Source of the DNA: Dioscorea cayenensis subsp. rotundata
Lineage: Eukaryota; Streptophyta; Magnoliopsida; Dioscoreales; Dioscoreaceae
DNA length: 64,000 bases
Reading direction: 5' to 3'
NCBI RefSeq assembly: GCF_009730915.1
Contig: NC_052489.1
Span: 372,001-436,000 of the forward strand
Every line of letters begins with the position of its first letter. Position 1 is the first letter of the stretch. The position numbers were made by a program, and so were the translations under genes. The notes under the pieces are model-generated. The model did not search any database and was not told the DNA's origin. It saw nothing but the letters and a program-made list of their open reading frames with translations. Shown here piece by piece: positions 11,635-22,078 of this stretch.

Positions 11635-11737
11635 GAAATTCATGGATTACGCAAATTGAGCGAGGCACTGATCAGTCATCAATTCATCAGCAGGAACAAT
11701 ATTGATGTTGTTAATAGTAATGAATCACATACATTTG

Positions 11738-11791
11738 GTTGCCAAGAGTACCATGGAGCCAGTTCTTCAATGTATACCAGAGGAATGTTAA
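11738..11791 (+). pseudogene. Copy 2 of the MGNC gene, right fragment
   Basis: The DNA GTACCATGGAGCCAGTTC and what follows are nearly identical to the 3' end of copy 1 (GTACTATGGAGACCAGTTC). One frame gives EPVLQCIPEEC and a TAA stop, matching RPVLQSIPEAEEC of copy 1. It lies just beyond the copia 3' LTR and is the best evidence for a second gene copy. Confidence 0.6.
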
Positions 11792-12500
11792 TTACATACT
11801 TCAAAATAGTATTTATAGCTAGATGTAATATTTCATTAGTCCTTCTCTTTTTAAAGAGTAAAATTTTCAGAGTGAATTAATTGTGGACATGTTTAAAAAT
11901 TACTGTTTTTCATATAAAAATAGATTTGATAATGCCATATTGATAAGATATATGGCAAAAATCTTATTTAATTCCCATGTGAGATGAAAAGTGTTCAACT
12001 AATTATATATATGTATATATATATATATATATTCAAAGACACATCAAAGAAAATGATCAATATTTTGCAGAGAGCTATAATTAACTAAATAAATCTTGAT
12101 TTTACATTTCTACCTAGCTAGGTAGTTTTTCTTGTTCTTTTTTCTTAATAATTGTGGAATTAATCTAGTTAGTGTTTCATTGAATTATTTTCTGTTTGAA
12201 ATGGAAACAAGTACAAATGACATCCAACGAGCTTGAATTGAAGGAGAAATTGCACCTGAAAGCCGCAATTGGAGACCAAGTTCAAACAAAAGAAAGGACT
12301 GATCATACTAATTAACTAATTAATTAGAACTCAAAAATAATAATTAGTGTTGATGACTTTCAAGTCCTTGATTCTGTGTCGATGTATCTAATATTTTTCC
12401 ACTCAAATCTTATGTTCTCACACATCATTATCTTTCTTTTTCGTGACAACATATAATGACCATTTTATAATATTGTAACTGAGTCACAATTCATGCAAGG
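11792..12500. other. AT-rich intergenic DNA inside the array
   Basis: TA repeat at about 12006-12032 and TTAATTAA-type runs. A short match to the array (GGAGACCAAGTTC near 12270) hints at another tiny relic, but it is too short to call. Confidence 0.35.
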
Positions 12501-12503
12501 ATC

Positions 12504-12523
12504 TCCCACGTTTGTAATGTGGG
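12504..12523 (+). promoter_or_regulatory. Diverged copy of the CCCAC/GTGGG promoter palindrome
   Basis: CCCAC, a 9-base spacer and GTGGG in the same context as 5873-5893: it is followed by a TGGTCTTC word, a TA-rich TATA region and an ATG about 250 bp downstream. The G-box itself has decayed (CACGTT). Confidence 0.45.
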
Positions 12524-12750
12524 TGAAAATATTAACTAAGTTTGTGGTCTTCTTTCTAGATTAATTCTAATATCATTAATCAATCAATTAATTAATTAAT
12601 CTAGCTTTCATTAATTAATTTCCTGCTTGTGTTTATGTGTCTATATATATATGTACACATACTGACAGACATAATACTCCTCATATACTTTTGCAATCTA
12701 TATATGTGTAACATAAGGGAATTAGCAAGATCAATCTAGAAATTAAAAGA

Positions 12751-12990
12751 TGGAAAAGCAAGCCCTGATGACGATGATCACCGGAGAAAAACAAAGCATG
12801 CATGTTAATTAGAAGACCAAGAAACAATTTCAAGACTTAATAATGCAATTAGCTGGAATGCTTGGTTTGCAGATTTATTGACTAAGCACTCACACTCCTT
12901 CCATGAACAAAAGCTTGATGTTGTGGGAGAAGAGACTGGGAAGCAAAATATGCAGGAAACCAGCTCTGCAATTTGCTACACACAAACAGC
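12751..12990 (+). pseudogene. Copy 3 of the MGNC gene, remnant
   Basis: Downstream of the second palindrome, one frame reads GKASPDDDDHRRK, recalling the acidic DDDEDW block of copy 1. A nearby frame reads TKKQFQDLIMQLAGMLG, where copy 1 has TKKTIEELLQSVE. A segment GGGAAGCAAAATATGCAGG sits where the WRPVLQ end would be expected. Stops and frame changes separate the parts. It is identified by order and position more than by identity. Confidence 0.42.
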
Positions 12991-13029
12991 AGGTAATTCA
13001 ATTAGAATGTGTGTATATATATACATATA

Positions 13030-13550
13030 TGTCGGGGTTCCGGCATTTTCCGGCACCTCACCAATAGTTAAAAATTTCAACGGAAGTTACCGTTCACAAT
13101 ACCAATTAATGTGTGACACCAATTTAGTATGGAAAATTTTTCAAATCGAAAGAAGAAAAACCACGTGACTCTTTAGAGTCGGCTGAAAATATTCTCTGCG
13201 TCATTGATTAACGGGGTTCTGAGGAGTTTTTCTCCTAGTGGCCCAAAAGGTTTCTGAAACACAATTATATGAAAATTCAATAGGAGAATCTCTCAAGACA
13301 AATACATTTGTCATCTTCACTCAAGATAGAAACAATGACTTCAAGAAAGGTTTAAAGAGAAAATCAAATAAGTGGATTAGGGAGGTTTTGCTAGCAAAAA
13401 TGTTTTCTACCACGAAATATGGTGAAATGCGGTACTGTTTTGCCATCTAATCTTCTTGCAAACCTCAAGCCCTAACCCTTTCACTCTTCCTCTTCTTCTT
13501 GTATTTCGTCTTCTCTCGCTATGTCTCTCATCTCAATAAATAAAAATTTA
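13030..13550. other. Unassigned sequence, possible old repeat
   Basis: A higher-GC patch with GGGGTTCCGGCATTTTCCGG and a 70-codon open frame at 13238-13450 without recognisable motifs. It ends in a C/T-rich stretch (CTCTTCCTCTTCTTC). It could be part of an LTR or another repeat; I see no homology. Confidence 0.3.
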
Positions 13551-13552
13551 CA

Positions 13553-14076
13553 CATATATTAGTTTCTCATATGAAAACCCAAATATGTCATTGACTTTCA
13601 TCATTGATATGGCTTTGCTATCACGTTTAGTGGGATGGCCCATGTGAGTTCATGATTCACATATTGTCAAATATGGCAACACCCATTTGGTTATACACAC
13701 ACACATGATCATATGGTTGTTTTCTTGAATAGTTATATATCTTGTGCAAAAACACATGACATTATGAAAACAAGGTTTTAATTATAAAACTTATAAAAAG
13801 CTTACACGCATGAAGGTTTGCATATATATATTAGTTTCTCATATAAAAGCCAAAATCTGCTATAGCCTTTTCATAATAATTGACATGCTCATTTAATGAA
13901 ATGACCCACATAATCCACTTTTATTCCACATATTGACGTGCCCAAAATATGGCAACACCCAATAATATGCTAAGCACAGTTTGTAATAGTTATATATCTT
14001 GTGAAAACGCATGGTAATATATATGAAAACAAGGTTTGAATTATAAAACTTATTAGAAGATTGCATGCATGATATG
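13553..14076 (+). repeat. Tandem direct duplication, unit about 260 bp
   Basis: Two diverged copies, about 13553-13820 and 13821-14076. Shared words in the same order: TATTAGTTTCTCATAT, ATATGGCAACACCCA, AATAGTTATATATCTTGTG and ATGAAAACAAGGTTT, then TAATTATAAAACTTAT or AATTATAAAACTTATT. Non-coding. Confidence 0.8.
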
Positions 14077-14228
14077 TTGCTTGTTATTAGTCCAAATTAA
14101 CAAGTGCTTGTTAATTTGGATATAGTTGTGTCCGTTTTATCTATTATTTTTTACTCAAAAAATAATTTAATGAGTCTCAGCCACCTTTGTAGAGCTTATG
14201 CATGTTGTCACAATTAATGCATGCAGGA

Positions 14229-14240
14229 TTCCCACGTGTG
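14229..14240 (+). promoter_or_regulatory. Third G-box copy (CACGTG), array promoter relic
   Basis: TTCCCACGTGTG with CACGTG at 14233-14238, preceded by ATGCATGCAGGAT (compare ATGCAAGGAT before the second copy) and followed by a TGGTCTTCATT word also found after copy 1 (TGGTCTTCATTCC). I see no gene remnant downstream. Confidence 0.4.
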
Positions 14241-15112
14241 TTCTTTTATATTTCTGGTCTTCATTTCCGCATTGATCCAAAACACATCATTCTATCCACA
14301 TTAATTAAAATCCTCGGTTTTTGCTTTCTCTAAAGTAATATTTATTAAATCAAAAAGTAAGCATGCATTATTAATGGGAAAAATCTCTGAAAGCACTAAT
14401 TAATTAATAACCATGGGTACTTAATTACTTTCATATATATATATATATATATATGATGAAAGACCAGTTTAGTTGATTCAGAAATTACATGAAATAATGT
14501 TGTGAATACACTGTTTATAATATATTTATTTTTCAAATGATAATACTACTCATTATGGTTCATTTTTAAATTATCAAAACGTCTAATTTATACTATATCT
14601 CTAGTTGTTATATATAATTTGCTGTACAAATTTTAGTTTAATATATACATTTATACTATTAAAAGAAATCACAAATCTCCTAACAAGTTTTCAAGTGCCA
14701 ATTAAGTGGACTGCATGCACACGTGTAAGCCAGTAAAGAAGGCAACGTCTTCAATTAGTTCTCGTAGCAGTGTAGTGCATGTTTCCATTTGAAAATAGTC
14801 CAAGCACTAAAAATCCATTTTTAAGATCAGACTCACACTCCATATTGCCTTGTGTTTAGTCAAAGTTTGAAATGCATAATCAATAAAGAAATGACCAGAT
14901 ATATACTTGCAAGCAATCGAATCATATGTATATATTTAAAACAAATTATCAGTTTAAATGGAGTTAGAGGAAATCAACCGGAAGAAATAAAGAAGTTTAA
15001 AGTAGTTTACGCTTTTCTCTACATTGGCTTTTAATAATTAAATTAAATAACAGATAACAGTGAGATTATCCTCAGGGGCTTATTGACCCAGCAAAATATA
15101 AAATAATGTAAT

Positions 15113-15147
<35 letters not shown>

Positions 15148-15367
15148 GAAGATTAAAGAAAAGACAAGTAATGATAATACCAATATATATATATATATAT
15201 AATTGAGAACACAAAGTTTGATCCATGAATAATGAGTCATGGTCTTCTCAGCATCTAAAGTTCATATTTTCTTTTTAAACTCACAGTAAGTCTGCTTCTC
15301 TTGAAGACTCATGACCTTGCTCTCATATCCCTGACAAGAGCCTGCTACACAAGTTTCTAGCTTTCCC
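14241..15367. other. AT-rich intergenic DNA
   Basis: Long TA-repeat tracts at about 14434-14453, 15120-15147 and 15184-15201. No coding or RNA-gene signal was seen. Confidence 0.5.
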
Positions 15368-15445
15368 ATTGGCCAGACTCTATGACTTGGCCCACCCTAT
15401 GAGCCAATCAGATCAGGACACTTCAGCTTTCAGTTTTATATAACT
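15368..15445 (+). promoter_or_regulatory. Promoter-like stretch running into the assembly gap
   Basis: ATTGG (15368-15372) and CCAAT (15404-15408) boxes are followed by a TTTATATAA TATA box (15434-15442) with ordinary plant spacing. An ATG follows at 15480, nine bases before the run of N. This looks like a real gene start whose coding region is missing in the gap. Confidence 0.45.
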
Positions 15446-15489
15446 CTGCTGTTAGAATCCACACAGCTAATCCTTTTGCATGGACGTGG

Positions 15490-16489
15490 NNNNNNNNNNN
15501 NNNNNNNNNNNNNNNNNNNNNNNNNNNNNNNNNNNNNNNNNNNNNNNNNNNNNNNNNNNNNNNNNNNNNNNNNNNNNNNNNNNNNNNNNNNNNNNNNNNN
15601 NNNNNNNNNNNNNNNNNNNNNNNNNNNNNNNNNNNNNNNNNNNNNNNNNNNNNNNNNNNNNNNNNNNNNNNNNNNNNNNNNNNNNNNNNNNNNNNNNNNN
15701 NNNNNNNNNNNNNNNNNNNNNNNNNNNNNNNNNNNNNNNNNNNNNNNNNNNNNNNNNNNNNNNNNNNNNNNNNNNNNNNNNNNNNNNNNNNNNNNNNNNN
15801 NNNNNNNNNNNNNNNNNNNNNNNNNNNNNNNNNNNNNNNNNNNNNNNNNNNNNNNNNNNNNNNNNNNNNNNNNNNNNNNNNNNNNNNNNNNNNNNNNNNN
15901 NNNNNNNNNNNNNNNNNNNNNNNNNNNNNNNNNNNNNNNNNNNNNNNNNNNNNNNNNNNNNNNNNNNNNNNNNNNNNNNNNNNNNNNNNNNNNNNNNNNN
16001 NNNNNNNNNNNNNNNNNNNNNNNNNNNNNNNNNNNNNNNNNNNNNNNNNNNNNNNNNNNNNNNNNNNNNNNNNNNNNNNNNNNNNNNNNNNNNNNNNNNN
16101 NNNNNNNNNNNNNNNNNNNNNNNNNNNNNNNNNNNNNNNNNNNNNNNNNNNNNNNNNNNNNNNNNNNNNNNNNNNNNNNNNNNNNNNNNNNNNNNNNNNN
16201 NNNNNNNNNNNNNNNNNNNNNNNNNNNNNNNNNNNNNNNNNNNNNNNNNNNNNNNNNNNNNNNNNNNNNNNNNNNNNNNNNNNNNNNNNNNNNNNNNNNN
16301 NNNNNNNNNNNNNNNNNNNNNNNNNNNNNNNNNNNNNNNNNNNNNNNNNNNNNNNNNNNNNNNNNNNNNNNNNNNNNNNNNNNNNNNNNNNNNNNNNNNN
16401 NNNNNNNNNNNNNNNNNNNNNNNNNNNNNNNNNNNNNNNNNNNNNNNNNNNNNNNNNNNNNNNNNNNNNNNNNNNNNNNNNNNNNNNNN
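15490..16489. other. Assembly gap, 1000 N
   Basis: Exactly 1000 N, probably a fixed-size placeholder; its true length is unknown. It hides the 5' end of the LINE and possibly a gene start. Confidence 0.98.
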
Positions 16490-18628
16490 GTTGCGGGTGT
16501 TAAACGACCTCGTTCGCCGCCAAGCTGCAACAAATGTCTTCGCTCTTCTCATACAACGGCTGAGTGTAGGCATCTTCTCACCTGTAAGCGCTGTGGAGGG
16601 GCAGGTCACCTGGCGACAAATTGTAGGGTTGAACTTCCCTCGCCTCCACGTCGCAGACGCGTCCGGCCGGTGGCTCATGAATCTCAACAGGGACTGGATG
16701 AGAGAGGGGAGACCGGCACTAAGAATGTTTTAGCTCAGCCATCACGACCTCGGTGGCAAAGGTCACATCTCTCCATCTCCTTGTCACAGGAGACCTCCAA
16801 ACTGAGGAGGGAGCTATCGAAGATCATCGTCCTCGATATTGTTTCAGGCCAGACTAACGAAGATATTCTTTGCGAGTTCCTTCCTGGAGCTCTGAACACC
16901 CCTCGTGTTGAAGCGGTGTATGAGTTCAAAGATAACTCATACCTCGCCACTCTAGTCAGTGAGGAAGAAGCGATCAAGGCCAGTAGAATTGGAGAGCTAA
17001 GCTTACCTTCTAAGATTGGGCCATGTGTTTTTTCGATCAAACACTGGTCAGCCGATATTGGTTCAGTGGGTTCGGCGTCGGGGAGAAGTCAGGTTCTCCT
17101 CATTTGGAACCTTCCGTTACATGCTTGGACGTGGTCTGTGTTGGTGGAGCTCCTCCGACCAATTGGCGAGCTTGTGACCATTCCTCAACCGAGCAAGCCT
17201 CACAAGGCTTTCTTATCTGTTCTGGTTCATTGTCGTCATCATGTTGTTCTTCCTCATGAGGTGGTCCTGAGTTTCAGGATGAGAAAGTTTATCGTCCTCA
17301 TTACAAACAATCGGCTTCCGTTCCCGTCTTTCCGGAGAGATCTTGACAAATACGTTTACAAGGCTTCAGATGTGGAAGCATTTGCATCACGACCTGAAGA
17401 CTGTCACGCTCCACGCAGCTCGGAGATGGTCGCGGTGAGTAAAGGGAAGGAGAAGGTTGAAGAAGTCTGTAGAACCGTCGGCAACCCAGACAAAACATTC
17501 GAACCTCCAGAGCCTTCTTTAATGAGAACCGATGAACCTTCAACTGTGAGAACCGGAGACCGAAGAACCGTCGGCAACCCAGACATAGCATTCGAACCTC
17601 CCGAGCCTTCTTTAATGAGAACTGATGATCCTTCAACTGGGAGAACCGGAGACCGGCGAACCAAGAAATGGAGACCAAAATTGATCACCAAGTCGGCCTG
17701 TCCGGTGAGCTCAGCTCCCGAGGCCTCGGCTGATACATCCCGGCCGGTGAGCTCCGCTCCCGGGGATTCTTGGAATTCCATTAAAACCCGACCGGTGAGT
17801 GATACTCCCGGGGTTTCCGTCGAGAGGCGGCGTGATTTGGTCGTTCGAGACAAGGGTGAATCTCGGACCGTTGGTCTCCAGGTTAGGGACCGGTCCGATG
17901 AGAGCCTCCTGACACGGCAGACGGTCGCTTGCGACATGCGAGGCTCAACTACCAGAGAGGACGCTGTCAACCTTCGATTGGTCGAGGTTTCTATCGAGGA
18001 GCCACGTGTCGCGATGCCACTGGTCGAGGTTGCTAAGATGCATGGGGACAAGATGGATGTGGTCGTGGAGAGATCATGTCTTGTAACGCCAAGTGGCGTT
18101 TCGCCTGCTGGTGAATTTAATCAAAAGGAACTGGGCCCGGTTGAGTTGGTGGATCGGGTCACAGTTGGGCCCATTGTCCCAGAAAATAATGAATTAGGGC
18201 TGACTTCGGCTGGATCTGGGGAAAAAGCCCAAGATAGGGCTGTGGACCCATTATTGCTGGCTAGTAAGTGCAAGCCCATTGTGCTGACTGAGACTGCCCA
18301 AACTGAGCTCTCAATTGAGCCTTTTTGCATCACTTCTAAACCACCAGACATTATTCCCCCCCCCCCAAATTTCATTTGGGCTTTCCTTCATGGTTTTTGG
18401 ACTTTGGTTCCAAAAGAATTTGCAAAGGACAATTCTCTGAATTCGCTCTTAGTTGAGGAATCAGTTGAGAATGCTAACCCGGAAATCTGGAGTGAGGAAA
18501 ATCAGTTAGTTGATTTTGTTCCAGAGACGAGTAACCTCGTGTTTGATGCTTCAGGACAGGAAGGGGATAGTAGTGTCAGTCGTGAGTTGGAGGATTCGGA
18601 ATCAGACTTCGAAGAAAAAATAAAATGA
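16490..18628 (+). CDS. LINE ORF1 protein (CCHC zinc knuckles), 5' end missing
   Basis: 712 visible residues to the TGA at 18626-18628; the start is in the gap. Near the visible N terminus are two CX2CX4HX4C zinc knuckles, CNKCLRSSHTTAEC and CKRCGGAGHLATNC. An RNA-binding-type domain with GPCVFSIKHWS and LLIWNLPLHAW follows, then a long low-complexity region rich in Pro, Ser, Arg and Glu. This region includes a perfect-register 31-residue tandem duplication (starting RTVGNPD at 17471 and again at 17564) and three PVSSAP/PVSDTP repeats. ORF1 proteins of L1 elements coat the element RNA and act as chaperones. The ORF is intact in all visible sequence. Confidence 0.88.
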   Translation, partial: VAGVKRPRSPPSCNKCLRSSHTTAECRHLLTCKRCGGAGHLATNCRVELPSPPRRRRVRPVAHESQQGLDERGETGTKNVLAQPSRPRWQRSHLSISLSQETSKLRRELSKIIVLDIVSGQTNEDILCEFLPGALNTPRVEAVYEFKDNSYLATLVSEEEAIKASRIGELSLPSKIGPCVFSIKHWSADIGSVGSASGRSQVLLIWNLPLHAWTWSVLVELLRPIGELVTIPQPSKPHKAFLSVLVHCRHHVVLPHEVVLSFRMRKFIVLITNNRLPFPSFRRDLDKYVYKASDVEAFASRPEDCHAPRSSEMVAVSKGKEKVEEVCRTVGNPDKTFEPPEPSLMRTDEPSTVRTGDRRTVGNPDIAFEPPEPSLMRTDDPSTGRTGDRRTKKWRPKLITKSACPVSSAPEASADTSRPVSSAPGDSWNSIKTRPVSDTPGVSVERRRDLVVRDKGESRTVGLQVRDRSDESLLTRQTVACDMRGSTTREDAVNLRLVEVSIEEPRVAMPLVEVAKMHGDKMDVVVERSCLVTPSGVSPAGEFNQKELGPVELVDRVTVGPIVPENNELGLTSAGSGEKAQDRAVDPLLLASKCKPIVLTETAQTELSIEPFCITSKPPDIIPPPPNFIWAFLHGFWTLVPKEFAKDNSLNSLLVEESVENANPEIWSEENQLVDFVPETSNLVFDASGQEGDSSVSRELEDSESDFEEKIK
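17471..17656 (+). repeat. 93-bp tandem duplication inside LINE ORF1
   Basis: Two units, 17471-17563 and 17564-17656, in frame. Both encode RTVGNPD..FEPPEPSLMRTD.PST.RTGDR with four or so changes. Confidence 0.9.
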
Positions 18629-18646
18629 TTACTTCACACGGGGCAA

Positions 18647-20731
18647 ATGGAAGACTCCTCTCGGGCTACCAGGAGAAGCGAGCGAAAGAAAAAGCCATCC
18701 TCGAAGTGGAATGAAGAGGCAGGGTTCTTACCGCAACCTCCTAGATCGGTCAAAAAGAAGGGTAGATCACTATCGCCACCTGAAGGTACCTCCTCAAACC
18801 CCCTTCTTATTAATGAGTGGACTGATTTACAATTAAGCAAATATTGTAATGCATGTGGTGTAACCTTTGATTCTTTGCAACTTAAAGAGGATTGTTTCAA
18901 TTTTCTTCGTATGCTTGAATCCAAACGCTCACTTAGCTTGCACTTAGAAGGGGGACCTCAGGGGTTGGTCCTGCTTCAGAGACTTTTTAGTTTCCTTATG
19001 AACATTATCAATTGGAATGTTAGAGGTCTGGGTATGCCTTCTAAGAGATACCTAGTTAAGGATTTCCTTACTTTACATCATGCGGACATCTGTTGTATTC
19101 AGGAATCCAAACTTAATGTTGTTGATAATTCCATTTGGCGCTCCATTGGTGGAGCTAGATTGGATCAATTTGCTTTCACCCATGCTCTAGGCTCTGCAAG
19201 TGGTTTGATTATGGGTTGGAATGGCACATTATTTGAGGGCCATATAATTCACCAGGGCCCATGTTGCCTTTCCATTGATCTCAAAATCAAAGGCAATGGT
19301 GCCCATTGGATCTGCACCTCTGTTTATGGTCCCTATGAGCGTCATCTCAAACCTATGTTCTGGGATGAACTCCGTAGTTGCAAACCGGTTTCTGGTATTC
19401 CTTGGGTTATTTGCGGAGATTTTAACTCTATCTTTTCACCTAGGGACAAATCGAAGGGCTCTCCTAATCTTGAAGATATCAGGTTGGCTCAATCGTTCGT
19501 CAATGACTTAAACCTTATTGAACCTCCCTCCTTCGGCAAACGGTTTACCTGGACAAATGGTCAATCTTCGCCTATCTTGATTAAGCTGGATCGTTTTCTG
19601 GTAAACATTGACTGGTTTAATCTTTTCCCGAAAACTATCCAAAATTGCCTCCCTAGAATTGGCTCAGATCATGTCCCTCTTAGACTTGAATCTGGAAATC
19701 ACTACACCACCCCGAGGCCTTTTCGGTTTGAACAAACTTGGTGCTTAGTGGATAACTTTGCGGATCTTATTAGGGAATGGTGGAACTCGAACCATTATCA
19801 AGGATGTGGGGCCTATATTTTAGCTAAAAAGATTATTGACATTAAGATACATATTAAACGCTGGGCTAAAAATGACTTTGGTTCAATTAAACTTCGAAAA
19901 TTGGCTCTGTTGCACGATATTGATCTGTTTGACTCGACTAAGGAATCCCGAGATCTTTCTGAGGAGGAACGGATCAAGGAATGTGATCTAAGAACTGACC
20001 TTGCGCAGATCCTTAAACATGAAGAGGTTTATTGGAAGCAGAGGGCGCGTCTCACCTGGCTCAAAGAAGGTGATGAAAACACCAGTTTCTTCCATGCGGT
20101 TGCCAATGGTAGACGCAATCAGAACCTTATTCCTTGGGTTTTAAAAAACAATAGGAGGGTGGAGGACCAGGCTAGCATAGGAGATGTTTTCTCCTCCTAC
20201 TACCAAAATCTCTTTGGGTCCACCCAGAACTTCCGAATCAAGATTAACTGGGCAAACCTGTTAGGGTCTAAATCCCAACATGACCTCTCCTCCCTGGACA
20301 TTCCTTTCTCCCAAGATGAGATCAAAAGAGCTATTTTTGAAATGAGGGCAGAAAAAGCACCGGGGCCGGATGGGCTGCCGGTTCTCTTCTTTCAAAAATA
20401 TTGGGAGGTTATCAAGACTGATATTTTCAAGCTTTGTGATGATTTCTACTGGGGGAGAGCGAATCTTGAACGGATTAACTGGGCTAATATTGCACTAATC
20501 TCTAAGATCCAGAACCCAGATGATCCCTCTCACTACCGGCCAATTAGCTTGATTAACTCTGCTCTGAAGATCTTATCTAAGCTCCTTGCAAATAGGTTGA
20601 GAGTTTGCCTTCATACTTTGGTGGATGAGACTCAATCGGCGTTTATCAAAGGAAGGTGTATCACGGACAATATTGTGACTGCGCAGGAGCTCATATTTCA
20701 TATGCAAAAGCAGAGGCTTCCTGGTTTAGTC
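18647..20731 (+). CDS. LINE ORF2 polyprotein (endonuclease + reverse transcriptase), 3' end missing
   Basis: ATG at 18647; 695 residues are visible before the gap. After a basic N-terminal extension (RRSERKKKPSSKW), the APE-like endonuclease starts at about residue 118 (NIINWNVRGLG). It contains CIQESKL (catalytic Glu), VICGDFNSI (Asp/Asn), and the GSDHVPL motif near residue 345. The linker with RARLTWLKEGDENTSFFH is typical of plant L1. The RT domain begins EKAPGPDGLP and LISKIQNPDDPSHYRPISL, and reaches SAFIKGRCITDN. The FxDD catalytic box would lie in the gap. There are no stops, frameshifts or missing key residues in the visible part. The protein nicks target DNA and reverse-transcribes the element's own RNA. 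Confidence 0.93.
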
Positions 20732-21731
20732 NNNNNNNNNNNNNNNNNNNNNNNNNNNNNNNNNNNNNNNNNNNNNNNNNNNNNNNNNNNNNNNNNNNNN
20801 NNNNNNNNNNNNNNNNNNNNNNNNNNNNNNNNNNNNNNNNNNNNNNNNNNNNNNNNNNNNNNNNNNNNNNNNNNNNNNNNNNNNNNNNNNNNNNNNNNNN
20901 NNNNNNNNNNNNNNNNNNNNNNNNNNNNNNNNNNNNNNNNNNNNNNNNNNNNNNNNNNNNNNNNNNNNNNNNNNNNNNNNNNNNNNNNNNNNNNNNNNNN
21001 NNNNNNNNNNNNNNNNNNNNNNNNNNNNNNNNNNNNNNNNNNNNNNNNNNNNNNNNNNNNNNNNNNNNNNNNNNNNNNNNNNNNNNNNNNNNNNNNNNNN
21101 NNNNNNNNNNNNNNNNNNNNNNNNNNNNNNNNNNNNNNNNNNNNNNNNNNNNNNNNNNNNNNNNNNNNNNNNNNNNNNNNNNNNNNNNNNNNNNNNNNNN
21201 NNNNNNNNNNNNNNNNNNNNNNNNNNNNNNNNNNNNNNNNNNNNNNNNNNNNNNNNNNNNNNNNNNNNNNNNNNNNNNNNNNNNNNNNNNNNNNNNNNNN
21301 NNNNNNNNNNNNNNNNNNNNNNNNNNNNNNNNNNNNNNNNNNNNNNNNNNNNNNNNNNNNNNNNNNNNNNNNNNNNNNNNNNNNNNNNNNNNNNNNNNNN
21401 NNNNNNNNNNNNNNNNNNNNNNNNNNNNNNNNNNNNNNNNNNNNNNNNNNNNNNNNNNNNNNNNNNNNNNNNNNNNNNNNNNNNNNNNNNNNNNNNNNNN
21501 NNNNNNNNNNNNNNNNNNNNNNNNNNNNNNNNNNNNNNNNNNNNNNNNNNNNNNNNNNNNNNNNNNNNNNNNNNNNNNNNNNNNNNNNNNNNNNNNNNNN
21601 NNNNNNNNNNNNNNNNNNNNNNNNNNNNNNNNNNNNNNNNNNNNNNNNNNNNNNNNNNNNNNNNNNNNNNNNNNNNNNNNNNNNNNNNNNNNNNNNNNNN
21701 NNNNNNNNNNNNNNNNNNNNNNNNNNNNNNN
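20732..21731. other. Assembly gap, 1000 N
   Basis: Exactly 1000 N, again within the LINE. The sequence resumes in AT-rich DNA with no LINE homology, so the element's 3' end is inside the gap. Confidence 0.98.
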
Positions 21732-22024
21732 TATATATAAAAAGCAAGAATACACGTCATTTGTTAGTTCACTATTTTATAAGAAATATATTTTTTGTTT
21801 TTATTTCTAAAATACGCTCTCAAATACAATTCAAACAAATATGTTATCAAAAGCCATAAACTGAAATGGAAAAGTATTTTATAAAGTAAAAATAAAAAAT
21901 AAGTTGTTAAAATACGTTTTCAATTAAGAAATTGGAATCATAATCTAAAATTATGCTTTAGATATTGACAAATTTGTTATATACTCTTGCAAAAGTGAAT
22001 AATTGCAAAATGCATCACTTATAA

Positions 22025-22078
<54 letters not shown>

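Larger units (their letters stand above)
16490..20731 (+). mobile_element. L1-type LINE retrotransposon, both ends lost in gaps
   Basis: ORF1 (zinc-knuckle, nucleic-acid binding) is followed 18 bases later by ORF2 (APE-type endonuclease, then reverse transcriptase). This is the plant L1 layout. Both frames are open across all visible sequence, so the copy is young or was until recently intact. The 5'UTR and ORF1 start lie in the first gap; the RT catalytic core, C-terminal part, 3'UTR and poly-A lie in the second. Confidence 0.92.

Noticed and set aside
13238..13450. 70-codon frame MAQKVSETQ...
   Set aside because: No recognisable motif, no clear start context; left as part of an unassigned repeat-like patch.
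15436..18628. Very long open frames across the run of N (plus and minus strand)
   Set aside because: They are open only because N has no stops. Only the part after 16490 in one frame encodes a recognisable protein (LINE ORF1).
20656..21859. Open frames bridging the second gap into 21732-21859
   Set aside because: The residues after the gap are AT-rich noise and do not continue the LINE reverse transcriptase.
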